Positions 1 through 5,635 of a stretch of DNA of 6,307 bases are shown here, in pieces. Position numbers and translations under genes: made by a program. Each line of letters opens with the position of its first letter. Position 1 is the first letter of the stretch. The stretch is from positions 1-6,307 of the forward strand of contig JBKBXU010000277.1 in the NCBI GenBank assembly GCA_046313675.1, written 5' to 3'. The notes below the pieces were generated by a model. That model worked only from the letters and a program-made list of their open reading frames with translations, was not told the origin of the DNA and did not search any database. Source of the stretch: JBKBXU01 sp046313675. Lineage in GTDB: Bacteria; Bacteroidota; Bacteroidia; Cytophagales; Cytophagaceae.

Positions 1-20
1 TCATGTATGGCAAATTTCAT
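1..20 (-). CDS. Start of a downstream gene, probably NAD kinase (partial, cut by window start)
   Basis: Only six full codons are visible, reading M-K-F-A-I-H, from an ATG at 20-18 on the minus strand, ten bases after the CBS-ACT gene's stop codon. NAD kinases of Bacteroidota commonly begin with a Met-Lys-hydrophobic-Ala-Ile strand that leads into the nucleotide-binding fold. From memory, a CBS-domain gene often directly precedes NAD kinase in this phylum. If correct, the enzyme phosphorylates NAD to NADP in the cytoplasm and would be the last visible gene of the minus-strand cluster. Six residues cannot prove a family, so the call rests mainly on gene context. Confidence 0.42.
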
Positions 21-30
21 TAAAAAAATA

Positions 31-696
31 TTAGATATTTAGATACCGGAATAACATATCCAGTCTGTCTTTATCATTATTCAAAAACTCCGACTCATGA
101 AACTGAGCTATTATTGTGTATTGATGCCTCTCAAGTGTCGCTATAACTCTGGAAAGGTCTTCTTTGTTTAACTTAAGGGTAAGTTTTAATAAAGCAGGAT
201 CTCGTTCGTCTGTTACTACAAAAGAACTCAGTACTTTGACTTCGTTTTCCTCGATAAGTCGGCTGATCGTAGATAAAGAGTAGTCGTTATGTCGTAGAGA
301 AAGTACCAGTATCCCTCCGGGATCATGACTTGCAAATAGTTGTGCTGTGGTGGTAGCAGTATCGTTTATTGAAATTATACCTAAAAGCTTTCGTTCTTCA
401 TCAACAACGGCTAAGACATGAAGGTCATGAAGATTAGCCAGTTTGATAACATCATAAAAATGATTTTTTGGTAAAGCAAATATTTCAGGATACTCCAGCT
501 CATATCCTGAAATGGGTTTATCTTTTTCATTATCTTCAAGGAGGATATCTTCTGAAATAATTCCCTTATAAATATCATTTTCCGCCACTACAAGTTGATC
601 AAGACGAAATTCTTTCATCCAATTTAAAGCCATTTCAGTTGTGTCTGATAGCTTTAAAGGTGGTATCATATGATTTATAAGTTCTGCTGCTGTCAT
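31..696 (-). CDS. CBS-domain pair protein with C-terminal ACT-like domain (AcuB-like)
   Basis: A 221-residue cytoplasmic protein with two CBS repeats, about residues 1-52 and 68-118. The first contains LVVAENDIYKGIISEDIL and the second HVLAVVDEERKLLGIIS; the 'G-I-I-S' strand ends are typical of CBS modules. Residues about 127-198 (PGGILVLSLRHNDYSLSTI onward) look like an ACT fold. CBS pairs usually bind adenosine ligands such as AMP, ATP, NAD or SAM, and ACT domains often bind amino acids, so a sensor or regulatory role is inferred. There is no attached enzyme domain. The start overlaps the upstream hydrolase stop as ATGA, which fixes the start codon and suggests translational coupling. The probable NAD kinase gene begins ten bases downstream. 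The architecture is clear; the ligand and target are unknown. Confidence 0.85.
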   Translation of the reverse strand: MTAAELINHMIPPLKLSDTTEMALNWMKEFRLDQLVVAENDIYKGIISEDILLEDNEKDKPISGYELEYPEIFALPKNHFYDVIKLANLHDLHVLAVVDEERKLLGIISINDTATTTAQLFASHDPGGILVLSLRHNDYSLSTISRLIEENEVKVLSSFVVTDERDPALLKLTLKLNKEDLSRVIATLERHQYTIIAQFHESEFLNNDKDRLDMLFRYLNI

Positions 697-1460
697 GCCA
701 TAACTTTTTCTTGGAGAAATTCAGTCAATAATTCGTTAAACCTTTCAGAGTTTTCCATCATAGGAGCATGTCCACAGTTGTCTATGAATCGCAACACAGA
801 ATTAGGTATTAGTCTGTTAAATTCATGAGCAACTATAGGAGGTGTAATGGTATCGTTTAATCCCCATACTAATAAGGTGGGAACTTGAATTTTTGTTATT
901 TCTTTAGCCATGTTATGCCTTTGTGCAGATTTAGCAATAGCTATAATCCGCATGCATTTTGGGATGCTGCTTACAATGTCAAAAACCTCATCTACCAATT
1001 CTTTGGTGGCACTGTTGGGATCGTAGAATGTATATTGTACTCTTTCTTTAATATAGTCATAATTGCCTCTTTTAGGAAACGACCCTCCCATTGAATTTTC
1101 AAATAAACCGGAGCTTCCTGTAAGTACAAGCTTTTTGACTTTTTCCTGGTGATTAAGCGTATATATAAGGCCAACATGGCCTCCCAGGGAATTTCCTAAA
1201 AGAGTCATATTGTTTAAATCTTTAAATTTGACAAACTCTTCAATAAAATCAACCAACCCATCTACGCTGGCAGACTTAATGGGAGTCTCATAAATAGGCA
1301 TAACCGGTATTAATACGCGGTATTTTGTTGAAAAACAATTGATAACGCTTTCCCAATTACTAAGAGCCCCGAATAATCCATGAAGTAACAGCAGGATTTC
1401 ACCTTCACCTTCATCGATGTATTTAAATCCGTTGTGATTTTTAATCTCTGGGGTTTTCAT
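693..1460 (-). CDS. Alpha/beta-fold hydrolase, substrate unknown
   Basis: A 255-residue single-domain alpha/beta hydrolase of usual length, without signal peptide. It has an oxyanion-loop HG at residues 27-28 (LLLHGLFGALSNW), the nucleophile elbow GNSLGG with Ser91, a probable acid Asp203 in WGLNDTITPP, and His231 in NCGHAPMMENSERF. The triad is therefore intact and the protein should be an active esterase, lipase or C-C hydrolase. The segment after strand 4 reads PVMPIYETP in place of the common D-x-P/R-G-x-G-x-S turn. The ATG follows a 53-base gap containing a candidate promoter, and the gene ends in an ATGA overlap with the CBS-ACT gene. Nothing in the sequence reveals the substrate. MenH-like or BioH-like activity cannot be excluded but has no specific support. 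Confidence 0.86.
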   Translation of the reverse strand: MKTPEIKNHNGFKYIDEGEGEILLLLHGLFGALSNWESVINCFSTKYRVLIPVMPIYETPIKSASVDGLVDFIEEFVKFKDLNNMTLLGNSLGGHVGLIYTLNHQEKVKKLVLTGSSGLFENSMGGSFPKRGNYDYIKERVQYTFYDPNSATKELVDEVFDIVSSIPKCMRIIAIAKSAQRHNMAKEITKIQVPTLLVWGLNDTITPPIVAHEFNRLIPNSVLRFIDNCGHAPMMENSERFNELLTEFLQEKVMA

Positions 1461-1495
1461 TGATTACAGATTTTTGTTGTACTATAAGAAACGTT

Positions 1496-1503
1496 CAAAA
1501 ATA
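1496..1503 (-). promoter_or_regulatory. Candidate internal promoter (-7 box) for hydrolase/CBS-ACT genes
   Basis: Read on the minus strand this is TATTTTTG, an exact match to the Bacteroidota -7 consensus TAnnTTTG. It lies 36 bases before the hydrolase ATG, inside the only real gap (1461-1513) of the minus-strand cluster. No good -33 TTTG sits 19-20 bases upstream (CCAA is there), so it may be weak or a chance match in AT-rich DNA. Confidence 0.35.
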
Positions 1504-1513
1504 ACACAAAGTT

Positions 1514-2095
1514 TTATGAATATTGGATTTGCTGTTTTATAGTAAGCAGCCAATTTTTTAAAATTTCCATACCAAAATCGGTTTTTACAGCTTCCGGATG
1601 AAATTGCAATCCATAAATTGGTAAGGATGTATGTCTAATTGCCATAATTTCTTCTCCGCACTTTGCTATAGGTACAAGTTGATTTGGTAATTTGGTTAAA
1701 ATTAAGGAATGATATCTAACAACCTTAATTTTTTCCGGAATATTACTAAATATAGGGTCTTTCTCGCAAATTATTTGAGAAATTTTTCCATGCATCGGCT
1801 TATTTGCTTTAATAAGTTCCGCTCCAAAATACTGTCCGATGGCCTGATTCCCAAGGCAAATTCCAAGGATAGGTTTTTTTAAAATGAAAAGGTTTAGGTA
1901 TGATGTGAGGAAACCAGCATGTTCAGGTTTGCCCGGCCCCGGAGAAATTACAACACCTTTGTATTTTCCTGGGTCAGAAAGAACCTTTTCCGGATTTTCA
2001 GTATTTTTTACGACTTCTACCTCAGCACCTGATTGCATCAGGTAATCAGCCAGATTATAAGTGAAAGAATCCAGATTGTCGATCAATAAAATCAT
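1514..2095 (-). CDS. Anthranilate/aminodeoxychorismate synthase component II (glutamine amidotransferase)
   Basis: A 193-residue class I glutamine amidotransferase of the TrpG/PabA type. It hydrolyses glutamine and passes ammonia to a chorismate-binding partner (TrpE or PabB) for tryptophan or folate synthesis. Diagnostic blocks are LLIDNLDSFTYNLADYL at residues 3-19, VISPGPGKPEHAG at 49-61, the nucleophile Cys80 in GICLGNQAIG, VVRYHSLIL at 125-133, and QFHPEA with His166 and Glu168 completing the triad. Two usually conserved positions differ: the motif reads GxCLGNQ with Asn83 instead of His, and HPEA instead of HPES. The catalytic residues themselves are intact. No TrpE or PabB gene is visible, so trpG and pabA cannot be told apart and one subunit may serve both pathways. 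The start overlaps the cvpA stop as ATGA, with AGGG a few bases upstream. Confidence 0.93.
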   Translation of the reverse strand: MILLIDNLDSFTYNLADYLMQSGAEVEVVKNTENPEKVLSDPGKYKGVVISPGPGKPEHAGFLTSYLNLFILKKPILGICLGNQAIGQYFGAELIKANKPMHGKISQIICEKDPIFSNIPEKIKVVRYHSLILTKLPNQLVPIAKCGEEIMAIRHTSLPIYGLQFHPEAVKTDFGMEILKNWLLTIKQQIQYS

Positions 2096-2613
2096 AAAGG
2101 CCCTAAATATTCTTTTATTATCGGAAATACATCTTGAAATGGCACTACTTTAGTTATCCAGTGAACAGTAGTAGGGGCAAAGTCTATGACAGGTGGAAAC
2201 AGGATACTGCCCTGAATGTAGGTATCAAATGAGAATAGTTGAGCCTCAGAAAGCAACCATAATAGGGTGCTGGCGATAAAACCTACTTTCGCCATTCCGA
2301 ACAAGGCACCGGCAAGGTTATCGATGCTTCCCAGTAAGGTAAGATCGATAATTTTTTTAAGTATACGGCTTAAAAAATACATACCTACCAGAACCCCAAT
2401 AAATATTAAAAGAAAAGCACTAAATATTAAAAGATTTGAATCTGATATATACTCTTTTAGTTGATCTATTCCCCAGTTTAAAAACTTAAAAGATGCTACA
2501 ATGGCTATAATGAGGGCAGCAAAGGACAGAATCTCCTGGACAAAACCTTTCTTATAGCCTTTATATGCTCCAAGGAGAAGGAGTAGCAACAATATGATGT
2601 CAATTATTTTCAT
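2092..2613 (-). CDS. CvpA-family inner-membrane protein
   Basis: A 173-residue hydrophobic protein of the CvpA family (named for colicin V production). Four membrane segments are visible at about residues 3-17, 27-46, 60-82 and 99-121. The family signature KGYKKGFVQE at 17-26 follows the first segment, and LLGSIDNLAGALFG at 93-105 leads into the fourth. After that comes a soluble or amphipathic tail to residue 173. Homologues have been linked to colicin V export, envelope stress and purF-linked phenotypes, but the molecular function is unsettled. Both ends are ATGA overlaps, with the YqeY gene upstream and the glutaminase gene downstream, so its synthesis is probably coupled to soluble housekeeping proteins. 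Family assignment is firm; role is unknown. Confidence 0.9.
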   Translation of the reverse strand: MKIIDIILLLLLLLGAYKGYKKGFVQEILSFAALIIAIVASFKFLNWGIDQLKEYISDSNLLIFSAFLLIFIGVLVGMYFLSRILKKIIDLTLLGSIDNLAGALFGMAKVGFIASTLLWLLSEAQLFSFDTYIQGSILFPPVIDFAPTTVHWITKVVPFQDVFPIIKEYLGPL

Positions 2614-3065
2614 GCTTTATTCAGCAATGACTTTACGATAAAAGAAAGAATTTTACCATCTACCATTCCTGTCAGCTCTTTTGAGGCCATCCCCATAACT
2701 TTTCCCATATCCTGGGGGCCTGAGGCTCCGACTTGTTGAATAATAAGCTTCACTTTTTCAGCAACTTCATCCTCTGACATTTGCTTAGGCAAATATTCTT
2801 CAATTACATTTAATTCAGCTACCTCAATTTCCTGCAGATCTTTTCGGCCTTGTTGTTCATACACTTCAGCAGACTCTCGCCTTTGTTTTGCGGCTTTTGT
2901 AAGAATTTTAAGTTCAAGGTCTTCTGTTATTCCTCCTTGATTTCCTTTTTCAGTCTCTGCTAACAGGATAAGAGATTTTATTCCTCTTAAAGCTCTAAGG
3001 CGATCCTTATTTTTTTCCAACATGGCTTTTTTGATGTCAGATTCAATTCGCTCTTTTAAACTCAT
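2610..3065 (-). CDS. GatB/YqeY domain-containing protein
   Basis: A 151-residue, largely helical cytoplasmic protein spanning the whole stand-alone YqeY family. Recognisable blocks are the N-terminal MSLKERIESDIKKAMLEKNK, LRALRGIKS at 23-31, KQRRESAEVYEQQGRKDL at 60-77, EYLPKQMSEDEV at 90-101 and MGKVMGMASKELTGMVDG at 120-137. The fold resembles the tRNA-interacting tail of GatB in the Asp-tRNA/Glu-tRNA amidotransferase. The function of free YqeY is not well established, and a tRNA-related role is inferred from homology only. It is the first gene of the minus-strand cluster, starting 41 bases after a TAACTTTG promoter box, and its stop overlaps the cvpA start as ATGA. No good Shine-Dalgarno precedes the ATG, as is usual in this phylum. 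Confidence 0.92.
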   Translation of the reverse strand: MSLKERIESDIKKAMLEKNKDRLRALRGIKSLILLAETEKGNQGGITEDLELKILTKAAKQRRESAEVYEQQGRKDLQEIEVAELNVIEEYLPKQMSEDEVAEKVKLIIQQVGASGPQDMGKVMGMASKELTGMVDGKILSFIVKSLLNKA

Positions 3066-3105
3066 AGTATTTCTTTTTTACTCCAGTATTGTATTAAATT
3101 GCAGC

Positions 3106-3113
3106 CAAAGTTA
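3106..3113 (-). promoter_or_regulatory. Candidate promoter -7 box for the yqeY-cvpA-glutaminase cluster
   Basis: On the minus strand this reads TAACTTTG, an exact match to the Bacteroidota -7 consensus TAnnTTTG. It lies in the 65-base divergent gap, 41 bases before the YqeY ATG, giving a short leader. The -33 element is not convincing and would fall near the pdxJ start codon, so transcription of the two directions may interfere. The plus strand of the same gap has only a partial box (TAAATTG at 3095-3101) for pdxJ. Confidence 0.45.
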
Positions 3114-3130
3114 ATAAAATTAATAACAGA

Positions 3131-3844
3131 ATGACCAGACTAAGTGTCAATATAAATAAGATTGCCACATTAAGAAATGCAAGAGGGGGCAATAATCCAA
3201 ATGTACTTAAAACAGCTCTTGATTGTGAGCGGTTTGGGGCTCAGGGAATAACTGTACATCCTCGCCCAGATGAGCGGCATATACGGTATAGTGATGTAAG
3301 GGATTTAAAGGAAAGTATTGCTACGGAATTAAATATTGAGGGAAATCCTGAGGAGAAGTTTATTAGATTGGTAGAGGAGGTTAAGCCCGTGCAGGTAACC
3401 TTAGTGCCGGATGCTCCTGATGCCATTACTTCTGATTCCGGATGGGATACTGTAAAGCATAAAGATTATTTAAGTGAATTAACTTCTCATTTTAAAAGTA
3501 TGGGAATCAGAGTATCGCTTTTTGTAAACCCAGATCTTAAAATGATTGAAGGTGCAAAAGCTACAGGTGCTGACAGGGTGGAACTTTATACAGAACCTTA
3601 TGCTCATTATTATTCTACCGATCCTGAGAAAGCGATTGCGCCTTACGTTGAAGCTGCAACATTGGCACAGCGTCTCGGTATGGAGGTAAATGCGGGACAT
3701 GATTTGGATTTAAATAATCTTAATTTTCTAATTCGGGAAATACCTTTTATAAGTGAAGTGTCTATAGGACATGCGTTAATTTGCGATGCCTTATATTTAG
3801 GTCTTGAGAATACGATTCAACTATATTTAAGACAATTAAAATGA
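3131..3844 (+). CDS. pdxJ: Pyridoxine 5'-phosphate synthase
   Basis: A 237-residue TIM-barrel enzyme, close to the roughly 240-residue family length. It condenses 1-deoxy-D-xylulose 5-phosphate with 3-amino-2-oxopropyl phosphate to give pyridoxine 5'-phosphate, the ring-closing step of the DXP-dependent vitamin B6 pathway. Signature blocks are LSVNINKIATLRNARGG at 4-20, GITVHPRPDERHIR at 39-52 with catalytic His43, EGNP with Glu70, VTLVPD at 89-94, VELYTEPYA at 150-158, NAGHDLDLNNL with His190, and EVSIGHALICDAL at 209-221 (phosphate binding). All key residues are present. The ATG at 3131 puts the first beta strand directly after the start and follows an A-rich leader without a Shine-Dalgarno. 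The stop overlaps the next gene's ATG as ATGA. Confidence 0.97.
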   Translation: MTRLSVNINKIATLRNARGGNNPNVLKTALDCERFGAQGITVHPRPDERHIRYSDVRDLKESIATELNIEGNPEEKFIRLVEEVKPVQVTLVPDAPDAITSDSGWDTVKHKDYLSELTSHFKSMGIRVSLFVNPDLKMIEGAKATGADRVELYTEPYAHYYSTDPEKAIAPYVEAATLAQRLGMEVNAGHDLDLNNLNFLIREIPFISEVSIGHALICDALYLGLENTIQLYLRQLK

Positions 3845-4614
3845 GTTTATTTTACAGAGAATCAGGGACGGGTGCTCCTTTATTAATTTTACATGGTGTC
3901 TTTGGATCTTCGGATAATTGGGTAACACCTGCTAAAATGATGGAGGATGAATTCCATTTGTATCTAATTGATCAGCGTAATCATGGCCGTTCTTTCCATA
4001 GTGATGATTTTTCATACGATATAATGGCTGATGATCTTAAAGATTTTATTGCAGAGCATTCCATTAAAGATCCCTTTATTATAGGACACTCAATGGGGGG
4101 TAAGGTTGTGATGCGGTTTGCTCAGAAATATCCTGAATTATATAAAAAAGTAATAATAGTTGATATTGCTCCCAGATATTATCCTGTTCATCATGATAAA
4201 ATATTAGAAGGACTTAATTCCATCAATTTGGAAAATATTACGTCAAGAACAGAGGCTGATACTCAACTGGCAAAGTATGTGCCTGAAGTGGGTATCCGGC
4301 AATTTCTTTTAAAAAACCTTTTTAGAAATGACGATAACCATTTTGAGTGGAGAATTAACCTGAAGGCAATCAGTGAAAAAATAGATCGTATAGGAGAGGC
4401 TTTGCCTGAGGAAATACAAGTAGAAGCTCCTGTCTTATTTATAAATGGAGCCATGTCGGGATACATAAAGCCAAGGGACGAGGAAATGATTAACCGCATT
4501 TTTACAAGAGCCAAAATACAAACCATTGAGGGTGCCGGACATTGGGTGCATGCAGAAAAACCTGAGGAGTTTGTGCATGTGGTTAAGCAATTTTTAAAAG
4601 AATCGTCGGAATAA
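3841..4614 (+). CDS. Alpha/beta hydrolase, YbfF/ABHD11-type esterase
   Basis: A 257-residue alpha/beta hydrolase resembling the E. coli esterase YbfF and the ABHD11 family. Visible motifs are LILHGVFGSSDNW at 15-27 (oxyanion loop), DQRNHGRS at 44-51, the nucleophile elbow GHSMGGK with Ser84, IIVDIAPRYYP at 105-115, INGAMSGYI at 201-209 and GAGHWVHAEKPEEF at 231-244 with His234. In this family the acid is thought to come from the VDIAP motif, here Asp108, rather than from the late strand used in many hydrolases. YbfF-type enzymes cleave short acyl esters and acyl-CoA-like substrates in vitro, but the physiological substrate is unclear. The start is fixed by the ATGA overlap with pdxJ. The last 21 bases overlap the convergent DUF2905 gene. 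Confidence 0.9.
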   Translation: MSLFYRESGTGAPLLILHGVFGSSDNWVTPAKMMEDEFHLYLIDQRNHGRSFHSDDFSYDIMADDLKDFIAEHSIKDPFIIGHSMGGKVVMRFAQKYPELYKKVIIVDIAPRYYPVHHDKILEGLNSINLENITSRTEADTQLAKYVPEVGIRQFLLKNLFRNDDNHFEWRINLKAISEKIDRIGEALPEEIQVEAPVLFINGAMSGYIKPRDEEMINRIFTRAKIQTIEGAGHWVHAEKPEEFVHVVKQFLKESSE

Positions 4615-4821
4615 ATAAAAAACGAGGGAAAGCAGAATACTAAGAATGATACTGGTAATTATCGGAAAATGTATTGTCCAGTTTCGGCCCCTGAAGGAAA
4701 TGTCGCCTGGAAGTTTTCCCAAAAAAGGAATCTTGCCTGCTAGCAATAATAGCAAGCCTAAGCCCATAATACAGGCACCTGTAATTAGTAAAATTTTTGC
4801 AATACCGTTAAATTGTTCCAT
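4594..4821 (-). CDS. DUF2905-family small membrane protein
   Basis: A 75-residue protein with two membrane helices, about residues 8-28 and 50-70, joined by the family hallmark loop IPFLGKLPGDISFRGRNWTI at 31-50. It ends in a positively charged tail (FRRFF). This matches the DUF2905 family in length and motif order; the function is unknown. It is a lone minus-strand gene between two plus-strand genes. Its 3' end overlaps the YbfF-type hydrolase tail by 21 bases, and its start lies only 19 bases from the methylase start. A near-match -7 box (TATTTTTC, minus strand, 4864-4857) sits 36 bases before the ATG, inside the methylase coding region. The conserved loop makes this a real gene rather than a shadow frame. 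Confidence 0.88.
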   Translation of the reverse strand: MEQFNGIAKILLITGACIMGLGLLLLLAGKIPFLGKLPGDISFRGRNWTIHFPIITSIILSILLSLVFYLFRRFF

Positions 4822-4840
4822 TTATTAAGCTTTTTATACG

Positions 4841-5563
4841 TTGAACCCAAAAAAAGGAAAAATATTTTTAATACCTACTTTGCTATCTCCCGGGACGGAA
4901 GAGAAAGTAATTCCTGAATATAACAAACATATACTGAAAAAAATTAATTACTACCTGGTAGAGAATGAACGAAGTGCCAGGAGGTTTATCAGTAGCCTGG
5001 GCTTGGGGATAGTTATTGAAAGAATAAAATTTTATCTGCTGGATAAGGATACCCAATATTCTGAAGTTAAGAAGTTTTTTGAAGAAATACCTGATATGGA
5101 AGATGTTGGGGTGATTTCTGAGGCCGGGTGTCCCGGAATTGCAGATCCTGGCTCTAGGGCTGTGGCTTATGGTCATATGTCCGAAAGGGATGTTATTCCT
5201 TTAATAGGTCCATCAAGTATTTTGCTGGCTCTGATAGGTTCAGGATTCAGCGGACAGAAGTTTACGTTTCATGGCTATCTTCCTATTAATAAAGGGGAAA
5301 GAATTAATGCGATAAAAAGTCTGGAAAATATGGTCCATAAAAATTCAGATACTCAGATTTTTATGGAGACGCCTTATAGAAATAATTCTTTACTCGACGA
5401 CTTATTGTCAACATGTCAAAATCAGACTGCTTTATGCATTGCATGTAATGTAAGCGGTGATGATCAATTTCTCAAGACCAAAACGGTAAAGGCCTGGAAA
5501 ATAGAAAAGCCTGATTTACATAAAAAGCCAACCATTTTTCTGCTAGGTAAAGTCAGTACATAA
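4841..5563 (+). CDS. SAM-dependent methyltransferase, short RsmI-like (tetrapyrrole methylase fold)
   Basis: A 240-residue protein of the tetrapyrrole/RsmI methylase superfamily. Visible are KIFLIPTLLSPGT at 7-19 (first strand), ENERSARRFI at 41-50, the SAM-binding loop GVISEAGCPGIADPGS at 90-105, PLIGPSSILLALIGSGFSGQ at 120-139, FTFHGYLPINKGERI at 141-155 and IFMETPYRNNSLL at 173-185. RsmI 2'-O-methylates C1402 of 16S rRNA. This shorter relative lacks RsmI's extra C-terminal segment and has E-N-E-R where RsmI has E-D-T-R, so its substrate may differ. The start is inferred to be TTG at 4841: the frame is open back to a stop at 4826-4828, but no ATG or GTG occurs before the first strand. No Shine-Dalgarno is visible. 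Confidence 0.86.
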   Translation: MNPKKGKIFLIPTLLSPGTEEKVIPEYNKHILKKINYYLVENERSARRFISSLGLGIVIERIKFYLLDKDTQYSEVKKFFEEIPDMEDVGVISEAGCPGIADPGSRAVAYGHMSERDVIPLIGPSSILLALIGSGFSGQKFTFHGYLPINKGERINAIKSLENMVHKNSDTQIFMETPYRNNSLLDDLLSTCQNQTALCIACNVSGDDQFLKTKTVKAWKIEKPDLHKKPTIFLLGKVST

Positions 5564-5576
5564 TGTTATAAGATTA

Positions 5577-5607
5577 TTTTCTTTTGTTTTAAATTAATCT
5601 AAATTTG
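5577..5607 (+). promoter_or_regulatory. Probable metK promoter (-33/-7 Bacteroidota type)
   Basis: A perfect -7 box TAAATTTG (TAnnTTTG) lies at 5600-5607. It is preceded at 19 bases by TTTT (5577-5580), a three-of-four match to the -33 TTTG. This predicts transcription starting near 5612 and a leader of about 25 bases before the ATG at 5636. It lies in the 72-base gap after the methylase stop, so metK likely has its own promoter. The leader is too short for a SAM riboswitch. Confidence 0.6.
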
Positions 5608-5635
5608 GTACCTTAAAAACTTAACTATTTTTCAA

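Noticed and set aside
885..1177. Open frames overlapping the first hydrolase gene (plus strand 885-1094; minus strand, other frame, 992-1177)
   Set aside because: They lie fully inside an intact alpha/beta hydrolase with a complete catalytic triad and show no recognisable family motif.
1830..1870. Frameshift or pseudogene in the glutaminase gene at the unusual GNQ motif
   Set aside because: The frame is continuous, flanking motifs and the triad are intact, and a single codon change (AAT) explains it.
2267..2464. Plus-strand open frame opposite the CvpA gene
   Set aside because: It is the antisense shadow of a well-conserved membrane protein and shows no family motif.
3241..3700. Minus-strand open frames opposite pdxJ (3241-3426 and 3479-3700)
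   Set aside because: The plus-strand PdxJ has every conserved block, and the antisense peptides resemble nothing known.
4263..5176. Other opposite-strand frames (4263-4526 minus, 4646-4828 plus, 4883-5176 minus)
   Set aside because: Each is contained in or opposite a real gene (YbfF-type hydrolase, DUF2905, methylase) and lacks domain features.
5583..5586. Exact TTTG as the metK -33 element
   Set aside because: It is only 13 bases from the -7 box, whereas about 19-20 is usual, so TTTT at 5577-5580 fits better despite one mismatch.
5564..5635. SAM riboswitch upstream of metK
   Set aside because: The gap is 72 bases and the predicted leader about 25 bases, too short for a SAM riboswitch, and no stem-loop pattern is visible.
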